Positions 35,905 through 45,185 of a stretch of DNA of 64,000 nucleotides are shown in pieces. Each line of letters starts with the position of its first letter. The stretch's first letter is position 1. The notes beneath the pieces are model-generated. The model was not told where the DNA came from and made no database searches. It saw nothing but the letters and a program-made list of their open reading frames with translations. Origin of the DNA: Phoma sp. XZ068 (taxonomy: Eukaryota > Ascomycota > Dothideomycetes > Pleosporales > Didymellaceae). The DNA is taken from NCBI GenBank assembly GCA_004835665.1, contig RBKR01000008.1, positions 868,001-932,000 of the forward strand, read 5' to 3'. The translations under genes and the position numbers were made by a program.

Positions 35905-36351
35905 GGTGCTGGTGCCTCTTGCTGCAACAAACAACAACCACAATTCGGGCTCATTATAACCTTCATACTGTGCCTACTTTTAGCAGACCTGTGTGATCGA
36001 AGTTGTGTATCAAATGTCGTGATGCGCTTATCACCGCGGCATGCCGGGCGGTAAGATAGTAGGGACCGGCATCGCCGCGGCATACCGCGGTCCATATAGC
36101 CTTGCACCAATCAATGCTATTCAGGACCGGCGTGCCGCGGTGCGGTAAAGACTTGGTTTGTGGAATGGCAGATTTGATTTGAAGGTATAAGAATTGGTGA
36201 TAACGCCCAGTGAAGTCGTCATCCATCCAGTTCGTCATTCGCTCCTTGTCATCGGACAGTACACTCTGTTTCGCGGAACTGCCCGACCTCGCAACCATAT
36301 AGACAGGACGGCTGGTCGAAAGACGTTCAGACACAATTACCTTCAAACAAG
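35905..36351. promoter_or_regulatory. Bidirectional promoter, permease / arylsulfotransferase-family gene
   Basis: 447 bp separate the two divergent ATGs. It carries the cluster of CCGCGG palindromes described separately. Confidence 0.6.
36034..36140. promoter_or_regulatory. Cluster of four CCGCGG palindromes
   Basis: CCGCGG occurs at 36034, 36075, 36085 and 36135. Start-to-start distances are 41, 10 and 50 bp, close to whole helical turns. The two central copies lie in an imperfect inverted repeat (36063-36092) with GGACCG and CGGTCC arms. CGG half-sites in inverted repeats are the usual target of Zn2Cys6 regulators, one of which is encoded nearby at 37772-39534. Binding is inference. Confidence 0.5.
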
Positions 36352-37473
36352 ATGGAGCAAAGCACGCTTATTCGTCGCGGCCTTGGTCTTCGAGGCCTCG
36401 ATCCTCACAAAGTTTCGCCGGGTTATACGCTCTTCGCCCACCTTACGAGCCCTGGCACTGTCAACCTTGTCGATATCCACGGTCAAGTCGTTCACCAGTG
36501 GAACCTACCATACCGTCCCGGTCGACACGCTCAATTGCTGAAGAACGGCAATCTCGCCTACAATGGCGTGCATCCAGATGCTCCACGACTCTTTCCCCTG
36601 TGGCAGAAATACAGAGGTGGTGTCATGATGGAAGTAGATCCGCAAGGCAATGTCGTACGAGAACATCGCGATCCTCTAGCTCACCATGATCAGCACCATC
36701 TCGACAATGGGGGATTCCTATACACCACTGTTGAAGGCCTGGAGGGAGAAAAGGGGCACTCAGTGCTAGGTGGAATCCCTGACAGTGAAGCACCAGACGG
36801 CAAGGTTTACGCCGACTGCATCAAGCATGTTTCCCCCACTGGCGAGCTGCTTTGGTCGTGGAAAGCCATTGACCACTTGGACCCAAAGACGTTCAAGCTT
36901 CAGCCACATTACCCTCGGGAACACTGGCCGCTCATCAACTCGGTGTACCCACTTAAAGACGGAAACATCCTTGCATCTCTTCGAAGTGTGTCCGCTGTGG
37001 TCATTATCTCCCGGGAGACAGGCGAGATCATCTGGCACCTTGATTCTACGGTCGTAGCACAACAGCATTGCGCAAGCGAGCTGGATGATGGCAGTATCCT
37101 AATCTTCGACAATGGAACGTTCCGGCACCACGAGAGCGCGACATATTCCAGAATCATCCAGGTCTCTCGAGAAGACAAGTCCATTGTTTGGGAATACAAG
37201 GACCCACACCCTATGACATTCTTCACGCCGTTCATGGGTGGCGCGCAGCGGCTGCGAGGAGGAAACACACTCATAACGGAAGCGGCGTTCGGGAGAATTT
37301 TCGAGGTGACCAAGGAAGGCGATTTGGTATGGGAATACATGAACCCCGATTTTGCGGATTATACTGGTTTGGATGCTAGGGAGATCGAAGGGTACTTTGG
37401 GTATCCTGCGAACGCCTTGTTCCGTGCATACAAATATGCACCTGAGCAAATTCCTTGGCTTCATCCAAGCTAG
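36352..37473 (+). CDS. Arylsulfotransferase (ASST)-family protein
   Basis: A single intronless frame of 373 residues from ATG 36352. It has no signal peptide. The sequence shows repeated blade-like units typical of the ASST/PQQ-like propeller fold: YTLFAHLTSPGTVNLVDIHG, GGVMMEVDPQGNVVREHRD, HVSPTGELLWSWKAIDHL, LDDGSILIFDNGTFRHH, GNTLITEAAFGRIFEVTKEG. Several conserved His (HHDQHHLDNG; QQHCASELDDG) fit the family, in which a His carries the sulfate intermediate. Bacterial ASST moves sulfate between phenols without PAPS. Fungal cytosolic members are poorly characterised and may act otherwise. Its partner at the shared promoter is a nucleobase-type permease, suggesting linked uptake and metabolism. 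That link is inference. Confidence 0.85.
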   Translation: MEQSTLIRRGLGLRGLDPHKVSPGYTLFAHLTSPGTVNLVDIHGQVVHQWNLPYRPGRHAQLLKNGNLAYNGVHPDAPRLFPLWQKYRGGVMMEVDPQGNVVREHRDPLAHHDQHHLDNGGFLYTTVEGLEGEKGHSVLGGIPDSEAPDGKVYADCIKHVSPTGELLWSWKAIDHLDPKTFKLQPHYPREHWPLINSVYPLKDGNILASLRSVSAVVIISRETGEIIWHLDSTVVAQQHCASELDDGSILIFDNGTFRHHESATYSRIIQVSREDKSIVWEYKDPHPMTFFTPFMGGAQRLRGGNTLITEAAFGRIFEVTKEGDLVWEYMNPDFADYTGLDAREIEGYFGYPANALFRAYKYAPEQIPWLHPS

Positions 37474-37771
37474 TGATACCGTTATCCAGTACTACAGCAA
37501 CTCGAACGAATTGTTATCTCATTCAATTTTGATAAAAACACACGTACTGACGTATCTAACAAGTGATCCTGGTTCCAATTGAGGCCTCTCAACTAAAAAT
37601 TGTTCGATGGAGTTCGGCCACAGTCATCGCCATGCACGTAGAGCACATCGTTGTGGATGCATTTACAGGTTCAAAGAAGGCTTTTGCGCGGGGTCCGATG
37701 AGCAAGTACGTCGCGCGTTGGTAGCTGCTGTACACAAGCTTTGTCCATAAACAAAACGATATGGTATAACT

Positions 37772-39534
37772 TCAAGGAATAGGCTGGAAATCTGGTAGCA
37801 TCGAAATCTGCATCGAGTTCATCGGCGAATTGCCGAAGAGTTCTGGAAATAACTGTGCAAACTCGTCGTGTATATTCGGGTCCACATCTGCGTAGGAGGT
37901 ACTTGGGCTTGGTTGAGTATCAGGACGCAGCTTCTTGTGGAATGCGGTGACGACATTGCCCATTGTGTGCGCGACATGACATGGTAAGCCGACGGCATGC
38001 AACCAAGTTGCTAAAGATAAAACCAATCTGTCAAGGTCCTCCAGGTTATGATTGGTACGAAGCTGCCCTTCGTATTTGTGAAGGAGTCGTATGAGTGTGA
38101 CGGCAGCGAAGCTGAGCATGTGATATATGTGGTCTGTCAAATGACATGTCCGTTCGTCCGTGGTGTCCATTGCGAGTGTGATAATTGTGGTCGAAAGGCG
38201 GACCATCTCAACCAATAGTGTTTCTCGAACTGCAGCGGACTTTATCTTCAAGGATCGATCGTAAGTCAATAGTTGAGCGAAGTAATAGCCCATCTTTATG
38301 AACTGAGAACGTGGCTGATCGAACAGAAATTTCCACTCGTCCTTCCAGGTCTGAAGGCTGGCTTGTGTACTCAACAAATCAGCGGGTTTGAGAGAGCTTT
38401 CGTATATGATCCAATACAGGAAGACCTCGGCCACCGTACGTGACTCGAAGTTCGAAACGTGGTCTGAGCGAAGTATAAGGCGGCACCGCTCGACGTCGTT
38501 TCGATCAAGCACAGCTTTTCGTCGTGTTCCGACGCAGTAGTGCAGATGAACGAGGCACAGATGGTTCCAGATATAGAGTTTGTCCAGCTCAGATTTGACT
38601 AGTCCTTCGGACAATCCGTTGAGAGTATGTGGGTAGATGCCACTTACGACGCTGTGTTGTAGTGCGAAGCTGCTTAGTAGCCAGCTATCGATACTTAGAG
38701 GAATCTGCCCAATTGTCGTCGACCACATGCTCAGTATCAGTGCAGCCTGAAGGAACTCAATAGGCTGTGGCGTGACCAGTAATGCAAATGAAAGCTGTGT
38801 TTTCGACTCTTTGAGTAATTCTGGCGCGAGACGCGTGGCCAACTCTTGTGAAGTGTGGCGGACCGCAATTAAGCAACAGGCTGCAAGAAGTAATGGCGAT
38901 CTTCCCACGTCTTCAAGAAGCATTCCAATTGACGAAAGTGGGTCGAATAATACCCAACGACCGTAATGCTGCTGGAAGATGGACAACAGAAACAGTGCAT
39001 CTTCAGAACTGATTAATCCTTTTGTGATGATGTTATCTGCAAGATTTCGTGACGGAGTTGCGGTCGCTATACGATCCAGATCTCGTCCTCCTGACTCCGC
39101 TGTGACTTCACGTAGGACGAACAGCGGGGCCGAGTCTCTTTCCCGTACCGTGTTCTCGTCTGAGTATGGGACGGCATTCGACTGTGCTGTCTGCTGCTTG
39201 ATCGAGTCTGTCTCTAGCTCGGCAACTCTGTTCGAAAGCCTCTCAAACATCCGTTCCAGTCGCTCAAATCTTCCGAAGTTAGTGGTTAGATTTCAAACGT
39301 TGTTGTCATTGGGTACCTAGCGTTATCGGTACTTCGTGTAACATCTACATCACTCTGTTGACTTTCATGTTGGAAGCCGGGCGTCGATCTTCTAACATCT
39401 AGAGAGCATTTCTGCCCAATGCGTTCACACCGGAGGCAGGCTTGTCCACGAGCTGTTTCGTAACATTTTGTTTTCTGTCTGTGACATGCAGTACAGGCTT
39501 TCGAGGCACGCCCACGATCCGGAGGCATAGGCAA
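37772..39534 (-). CDS. Zn2Cys6 fungal-specific transcription factor
   Basis: Exons 39317-39534 and 37772-39269 (47-nt intron, GTACCC...GGAAG) encode 571 residues. Residues 10-45 form the binuclear zinc cluster: CTACHRQKTKC then CLRCERIGQKC. The intron join yields NARFERLERMFERLSNRVAELE, a heptad coiled coil just after the linker, as expected for a dimer that reads CGG repeats. The middle-homology region follows (WVLFDPLSSIGMLLEDVGRSPLLLAACCLIAVRH). Proteins of this layout are nuclear pathway regulators often linked to the genes they control. The neighbouring permease and ASST-family genes share a promoter rich in CCGCGG. Control of those genes is a hypothesis. The gene is head-to-head with 40039-41280. 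Confidence 0.93.
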
Positions 39535-40038
39535 GACTCTCGTGCAATTGATCGGAACCGAGCAATCGAATTAAGACAAATTATCTCCTAGAGGATATAT
39601 GCAGGCTGAAAAAATGTTGTATAAGATAGAAGAGCGTTGCAGTGGATGGTCTTCCTATCTTGGCCCACTTGCAACTTCTCGATTTCCACTGGAGGCAAAC
39701 TTCATGAACTTGAGGGATGAAATAAACACTCAAAGGAAGATAAAGCAATACTTGGAGCAAAAACCGTCCCTCAAAAGTGACAAGATATCGTGAAGTGGCT
39801 GAGTGCCTGACTCTCGCGATGGATCTTCAGGAAGGCGCAATGGAGTCTAATCTATAAGCAGCTAGTTGCCAAGACCCGCGCTAGGGTACTGTTCATGCTC
39901 TCAAGGCTGCAATCGTGATCTTTCACGTAACTTGTGATTAACGTTTTGGTGCATCTCAGAATTGGATATTGATGTTCCGACCCCTTTAGTGCATAATGTC
40001 GGTTGTGCAGGATCATCGCTCACCTACTCTCAGCAATC
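39535..40038. promoter_or_regulatory. Bidirectional promoter, Zn2Cys6 gene / unknown gene
   Basis: 504 bp between divergent starts at 39534 and 40039. One short open frame (39599-39793) lies within it without support as a gene. Confidence 0.5.
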
Positions 40039-41280
40039 ATGACCGATGAAGTTCTTGTCCACATTTCCACGCCAGCTACACGGCAGAACGATGAGCTCTT
40101 TCGGTCTCTAGCAAATGCCTATACCACATTCCAACCTTACCAAGTCCACCGCGATGAGCGTCCATGGAAGAGGAACAAGATATTTCACGCCGCCGGACTA
40201 CATCCCGATATCTATTCCACGCAAGCGGAAGAAAGCATAGCTCGAGTAGCAGCCGACCTATCGATTCCGACAGCTAGCAAAGAATCGTACGGCAGCTTTC
40301 CATCCCATTATTCCTCCGACGGGCGCTATCAAAACCAGGATTCAGTGCAAGTTGGTACTGGCTTCATGCACCCAGTCAGTCGCTTGGCTCAACTTGATCG
40401 GACGTACCTGAGCTGGCGGAAGCGTGCGACGCCAAAGTCGAGTTTTGCAAGTGGTCATCGAGAGCCACTAGACAACTCTACTGGCCCCGAAGATCCTGAT
40501 ACAGGCTTTATCGAAGATTCGCAATCGGCTTTGCAAGCTTTGCAGAGTCAATTGCAAGACACTTATTCCACAACTTCTGTAGATACCTCCGAAGATGACG
40601 AAGACGAAGACTCAATCGTCCGAAACGCCCCAAATCAGTCTACTCGTGATTACAGCCCAGCTCCAAGTGAACGCAACTGGAAGACTAGAGAAGTTCAATC
40701 GCTTGCCGTTTCGGAATATGCAGCTTGTGCAGGCATGGAGTACGCTTCTTTGTACGAGGTTACAAACCTGTCGACACAAACGTCTCGAGTTAATCCAAGC
40801 AAGGCCAACAAAAGTTCAGATCTGCTAGATTTCTCTAGGCTCCCAGTCAACGCATTTCCACCGGCACCCGCGATATCGGTAGTGCGTCCTGACAGGCTAC
40901 CCTCACAAATCACTGAGTACCTGTCAGTTATCAAGACGAAGAACCCGAGTCGTTTTAGGCCACTGAAGATTCGAAGAAAATTAGCGACTGATGAGCGTGG
41001 CTATTGGCATGTTGACTGCACACATTGGGACCCAAAGATACAGCAGGACTTCTGGGCTTTACTGTACGAGCACGTTTGCAGTGGCCGAATTGGATGGGGA
41101 ACGACTCTGCATCGAGAGACGGAGTCAGCTCATACCTTGGGACTTGTAAGGCTTTATTGCTGGGGCGAGGTTGTGGAACACATGTGGCTGTTCTTGTGGC
41201 TCTGCTCGAACGGGGATGTATTGAACTCAGAAGCCCAGTGGATTGATGCTAGCGGTGTTGCAGTAATTGCGATGCAATGA
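40039..41280 (+). CDS. Conserved fungal protein of unknown function
   Basis: Intronless, 413 residues from ATG 40039 (MTDEVLVHISTPATRQNDEL). I do not recognise a named domain. The N-terminal third is ordered in appearance. The middle (about 160-270) is Ser/Asp-rich and acidic (TSEDDEDEDS). The C-terminal ~120 residues look like a compact conserved unit with many Trp and Cys: DERGYWHVDCTHWDPKIQQDFW, GRIGWGTTLHRE, LVRLYCWGEVVEHMWLFLWLCS and a terminal WIDASGVAVIAMQ. Nothing suggests secretion or membrane insertion. The family seems filamentous-fungal, judging only from memory of similar unnamed proteins. Codon use resembles the neighbours, so it is a real gene. Confidence 0.75.
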   Translation: MTDEVLVHISTPATRQNDELFRSLANAYTTFQPYQVHRDERPWKRNKIFHAAGLHPDIYSTQAEESIARVAADLSIPTASKESYGSFPSHYSSDGRYQNQDSVQVGTGFMHPVSRLAQLDRTYLSWRKRATPKSSFASGHREPLDNSTGPEDPDTGFIEDSQSALQALQSQLQDTYSTTSVDTSEDDEDEDSIVRNAPNQSTRDYSPAPSERNWKTREVQSLAVSEYAACAGMEYASLYEVTNLSTQTSRVNPSKANKSSDLLDFSRLPVNAFPPAPAISVVRPDRLPSQITEYLSVIKTKNPSRFRPLKIRRKLATDERGYWHVDCTHWDPKIQQDFWALLYEHVCSGRIGWGTTLHRETESAHTLGLVRLYCWGEVVEHMWLFLWLCSNGDVLNSEAQWIDASGVAVIAMQ

Positions 41281-41558
41281 GACTGGAATGAAGGGGATTT
41301 TGATATGAGAAGCTACTCAGGCTTGGATAGAATCCATTGAGGACCTTGCATGACCATTGATCGATATTTGTGCTAAGGGTGAGGTGTGAATGTTCGGAAA
41401 GGTGACCAAGCGTTGGTGATCGACGTCCCTGCATGAAACACTTTACGCTAGTGCGACGAGCGAGATTGAGGTGCTCACCCTCGACTTATGAACACCAGTG
41501 CAGCGCAACACTCGTTCTAAGTATGGCTATATAGCCAAACGCCAACTCAATACCAAAG

Positions 41559-43780
41559 ATGTCGTCAAAACCACAAGGGGACAACGGCGGAGCCGCTGGC
41601 AGCTCTCGTTATGACAATGGCTCAGACAACGACGACTACGACATCCGGCCCTCAGCCGAACTATCCGACGACGACCATGACATCCTCGAGTCAGAAGACG
41701 AGCGCGAGCAGTTGTTGACACAAAAGGAGGGGATATCCGGCCTGTTTGGTTCCGCCGTGAAGATTGGGAAGCGCGAGAGTGGCCGAGGGAGAGCTGAAAT
41801 GACGGAGCGCAAAAGAGGTCTTAGCACCGGAACGAGCACACCGACATACGATACAGAAGAAGGAGTCGGCGAGTCAAATTCAAGCCTCTTGCGGTCGGGA
41901 AGGAGTTCCGAGAGTGACGAGCAGCGCTTGCTTGCGACCAGAGCACACAAGAAGGTGCGCCAGCTTGTAGACATCCCATAGTCGGTAGGGCTGACACGAG
42001 ATCTAGACGAAACGATGGCGAAGATGGCGACGCATATGTATATACGCATCGATCACAGGGTTCTTCTTTATCCTGCTTGCCTTCGTATACCGCCTCTCGA
42101 ACCGAACGGACAGCCAGATTGCAGCGTTTACAGCCACAGCCATCTCGAACGGAACATCATTCTTCGCCCCAACAACCATACTAATATCGCTCGATGGCTT
42201 CCGTGCCGACTTCCTATACCGCAATCTCACCCCAACGCTTAACAAGTTCGTGGCAGAAGGCATCTCGCCAAAGTACATGATGCCCAGCTTCCCGAGCGTA
42301 ACGTTTCCCAACCACTATACAATGGCGACTGGGATGTATCCTGAATCTCATGGCATCGTGGGCAATAGCTTCTGGGATCCGGCGTTGGAGAAAGAATTCT
42401 ACTACACAGATCCTGAGCGTAGCCTACAGCCTTTCTGGTGGGGCGGAGAGCCCCTCTGGGTTACAGCAGAGAAGCAGAATGTCAGAGCGGCAGTGCACAT
42501 GTGGCCAGGATCCGAGGCGCATATTGAAGACCAGCAAATTGCTTATGTGGACAAGTACAATGGCTCGGAAGTGCTGGACCGCAAAGTCGCCCGTATCATG
42601 GATCTGCTCGATGTCCCAGGTCCTCAAGACATAGGCGTGAAGGCGGATTTACCCCGTCCACAGCTTATTGCTGCCTATGTCCCTAATGTCGACGGCGATG
42701 GGCATAGGTACGGACCAAACAGCACTGAGATCCGTCAAACCATCTCGAACGCAGACACCATGATTGGTGGTATCCTCAAAGGCTTGCAGAAGCGCAACCT
42801 CACCCACATAGTCAACGTTGTTGTCGTTTCCGATCACGGTATGGCTACCACAGATGTGTCCCGTATGATACAGCTGGAAGATCTTGTCGACCCGGCCGAG
42901 CTCTCACACGTTGATGGCTGGCCTTTGTACGGTCTTAGACCGAAAGACCCAGACAAACTTTACCCGTTATACGACAAGATCAAACGCGAGCACGGAGACA
43001 ATCCAAACATTGAGGTTTATCTGCGCGAAAACATGCCTGAGCGCTATCACTTCTCAAACAACGAGCGTATAGCACCACTTTGGATCATACCTAAGACAGG
43101 TTGGGCGATCGTCACGAAGAGCGAGTTCAATATCGAGGAGGGCAAGAAGAAGGGCGAGGTATACCACCCAAGAGGCCTGCATGGCTACGATCATGAGCAC
43201 CCGCTTATGAGAGCCATCTTCGTTGCTCGAGGACCAGCGTTTCCTCATACACCTGGGAGCCGCATGGAACCTTTCCGTAAGTCATTCGATTCACATATCA
43301 GGATGGTGCTAACAGATCTCCGCAGAGAATATTGAGCTGTATAACATCATCTGCGACTCCATCGGCCTAAATCCTGCGCCGAACAATGGCACCTTACGCC
43401 TCCCTTTGAAGCCTGTAGGCCTGCACAACGACGACGAAGACTCACCCAACGAGACACCGAGTGATCCCGTGGGCATCCACTCGTTAACCTCTGCCCCGCC
43501 ATCTGCGGCAACCATGTCTGCCCTCATGTCTTCGCTGTCCAGTCTCGCTGCTTCGGCGTCTGGTCTTGAGGATACAACCCCGTCCTTGGAGGGAAGCGTA
43601 TCGATATCAGTGGGAGCGAGTGTTACAGCGAGTGCGCCACCTGCAGCAAGCAGTAAGCCGCCGCATAAGCATTGGTGGGATTGGTTCACGGATAAGGCTG
43701 ATGAGATTGAAGAGTGGGTTGATGACTTTGTGCACAAGCATAATCCTCTCGATGAGGACAAGGATAAGCAGAGCTCGTAG
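41559..43780 (+). CDS. Type II membrane nucleotide pyrophosphatase/phosphodiesterase
   Basis: Exons are 41559-41954 (or to 41966), 42007-43276 and 43326-43780, giving about 706-710 residues. Exon 1 encodes an acidic cytosolic tail. The next begins TKRWRRWRRICIYASITGFFFILLAFVY, read here as a basic stop then a single membrane helix near 140-165, so the catalytic part faces the lumen or outside. The alkaline-phosphatase-superfamily metal ligands are visible: ISLDGFRADF, the nucleophile Thr in PSVTFPNHYT, YVPNVDGDGHRYG, VVSDHGM and LHGYDHEHPLMR. This matches the ENPP/Npp1 family, which hydrolyses nucleotide triphosphates and related phosphodiesters. The first intron boundary is uncertain (donor GTGCGC 41955 or GTAGAC 41967; acceptor CTAG at 42006); both keep frame. 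Confidence 0.9.
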
Positions 43781-44569
43781 AGAAGGTGTTTTTGCGCTTG
43801 GACTTTGCGGCGTATTGCGGAAGGTTGTGTTATGTTGATACTTGTGCGCGATAATGATACCCTGTTCTTGATTCACTCATCAGACTCCTGTCAAGCCTGC
43901 TGGGCTGTATTCATTCAATAAATATAAGAAAAGCTCCAACGAGCTTGGCATAGCTTCGCAGTTTTGAATGCATCAAGCCGTAATGGATATCAATAATCAT
44001 CCTGATACAGTTACATGTCTTACAATTCAATTGTAAGCTCATTTCAGGGCGCGCGAAGAACCACTCTAAGATGGGAGTTGTGGAATTTGGCAGCAAACGC
44101 GTGAGGCCGTCATCGGGTGAATGACGCGCTGTCCGTGTTTTAATCGGCAACTTCATTGGCCGACGAGACAGGATAGGCTTAGTGCCGGGACCGGATTAAC
44201 TTGTGGAGGAAGGAGCGTTCTGACGAGAAGGTCAAGCTCTCACCACGCCATCAACAGGCTCGACTATACAAAGAGCTGCTACGGGGTCGCATTATATGGC
44301 GACATAATCTTACGGCGTTAGCCCTGCTTTTCCTGGCGTTTCCACCGGCAAATCCTAAGATCAAACCAGCTTCAGCTGGTACGATCTTCCTCCTCGCAGC
44401 AGCTGCACAACAGCCAACACCGAGCAACCACCACGCATACACGACCCCTAGCACCCTTATAGAGCACTGCTCGAACCTCGTGCGACATCAAGACCGCTCT
44501 TCGGCCAGAGTCGCGCCTGTTCAGCGATTTCGCAGCTTGCCCGACAGCCGAGGAATCGCAAACGCCGAG
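43781..44569. other. Intergenic: sin3 promoter and leader
   Basis: 789 bp. The frame upstream of the Sin3 ATG is open from about 44201 but contains no in-frame ATG before 44570. A tiny upstream frame ATG GCG ACA TAA lies near 44298. No other gene. Confidence 0.5.
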
Positions 44570-45145
44570 ATGAACCCAGCACACCGCGAAGGATGGCCTT
44601 CGTCGCAGGCACCTGCGCCTGGGCAGGCCCCACAACAGCAAACCGACCAGAGCCAGAGACAATCTGCGCGGCCACTGGATCCTTATGGGTGCGTGAACCC
44701 CGCTTGCACCCTTGTCGCGCCAGCTTCCAGGGATCAAGCAGCCATCAAGCATCCTCACCCACCACACGTTATAAACACGAGCGCTAACAGCAATCGCTAC
44801 AACAGGCCCAATACCACGAATGCACAAGCTCCAACGCATGCTTCGCCCGCGCAAGGTCCGGGCCCTGTGCTCCCGCCCCCTTCTGGTACAGCGTCCAGCG
44901 ATCGGTGGAATTGCAAACACAGCTGACTTTCATACAGGCACCCCGTTCTACTCATCGAACGCTGCCACGGCCCACAACCAGAATCTGCCGCCGCTTCCTG
45001 GCTTGACAGGTCAGCCTCCGCACTCGTCACCCCACCAGTCTGCGCAAAGAGCGCCCTCAACAGAAGCAGGCTCGGCTGCACAGGGACACCAGATGCCACA
45101 GGGCCCGCCATATTCGTTGCCCGGCATCTCCCAGACCTTGCAGCA

Positions 45146-45185
<40 letters not shown>

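Noticed and set aside
42015..42242. Open frame reading MAKMATHMYIR before the phosphodiesterase domain
   Set aside because: It continues the exon 1 frame after its TAG and loses the membrane helix; the spliced frame gives a basic cluster, a helix and the ISLDGF metal site.
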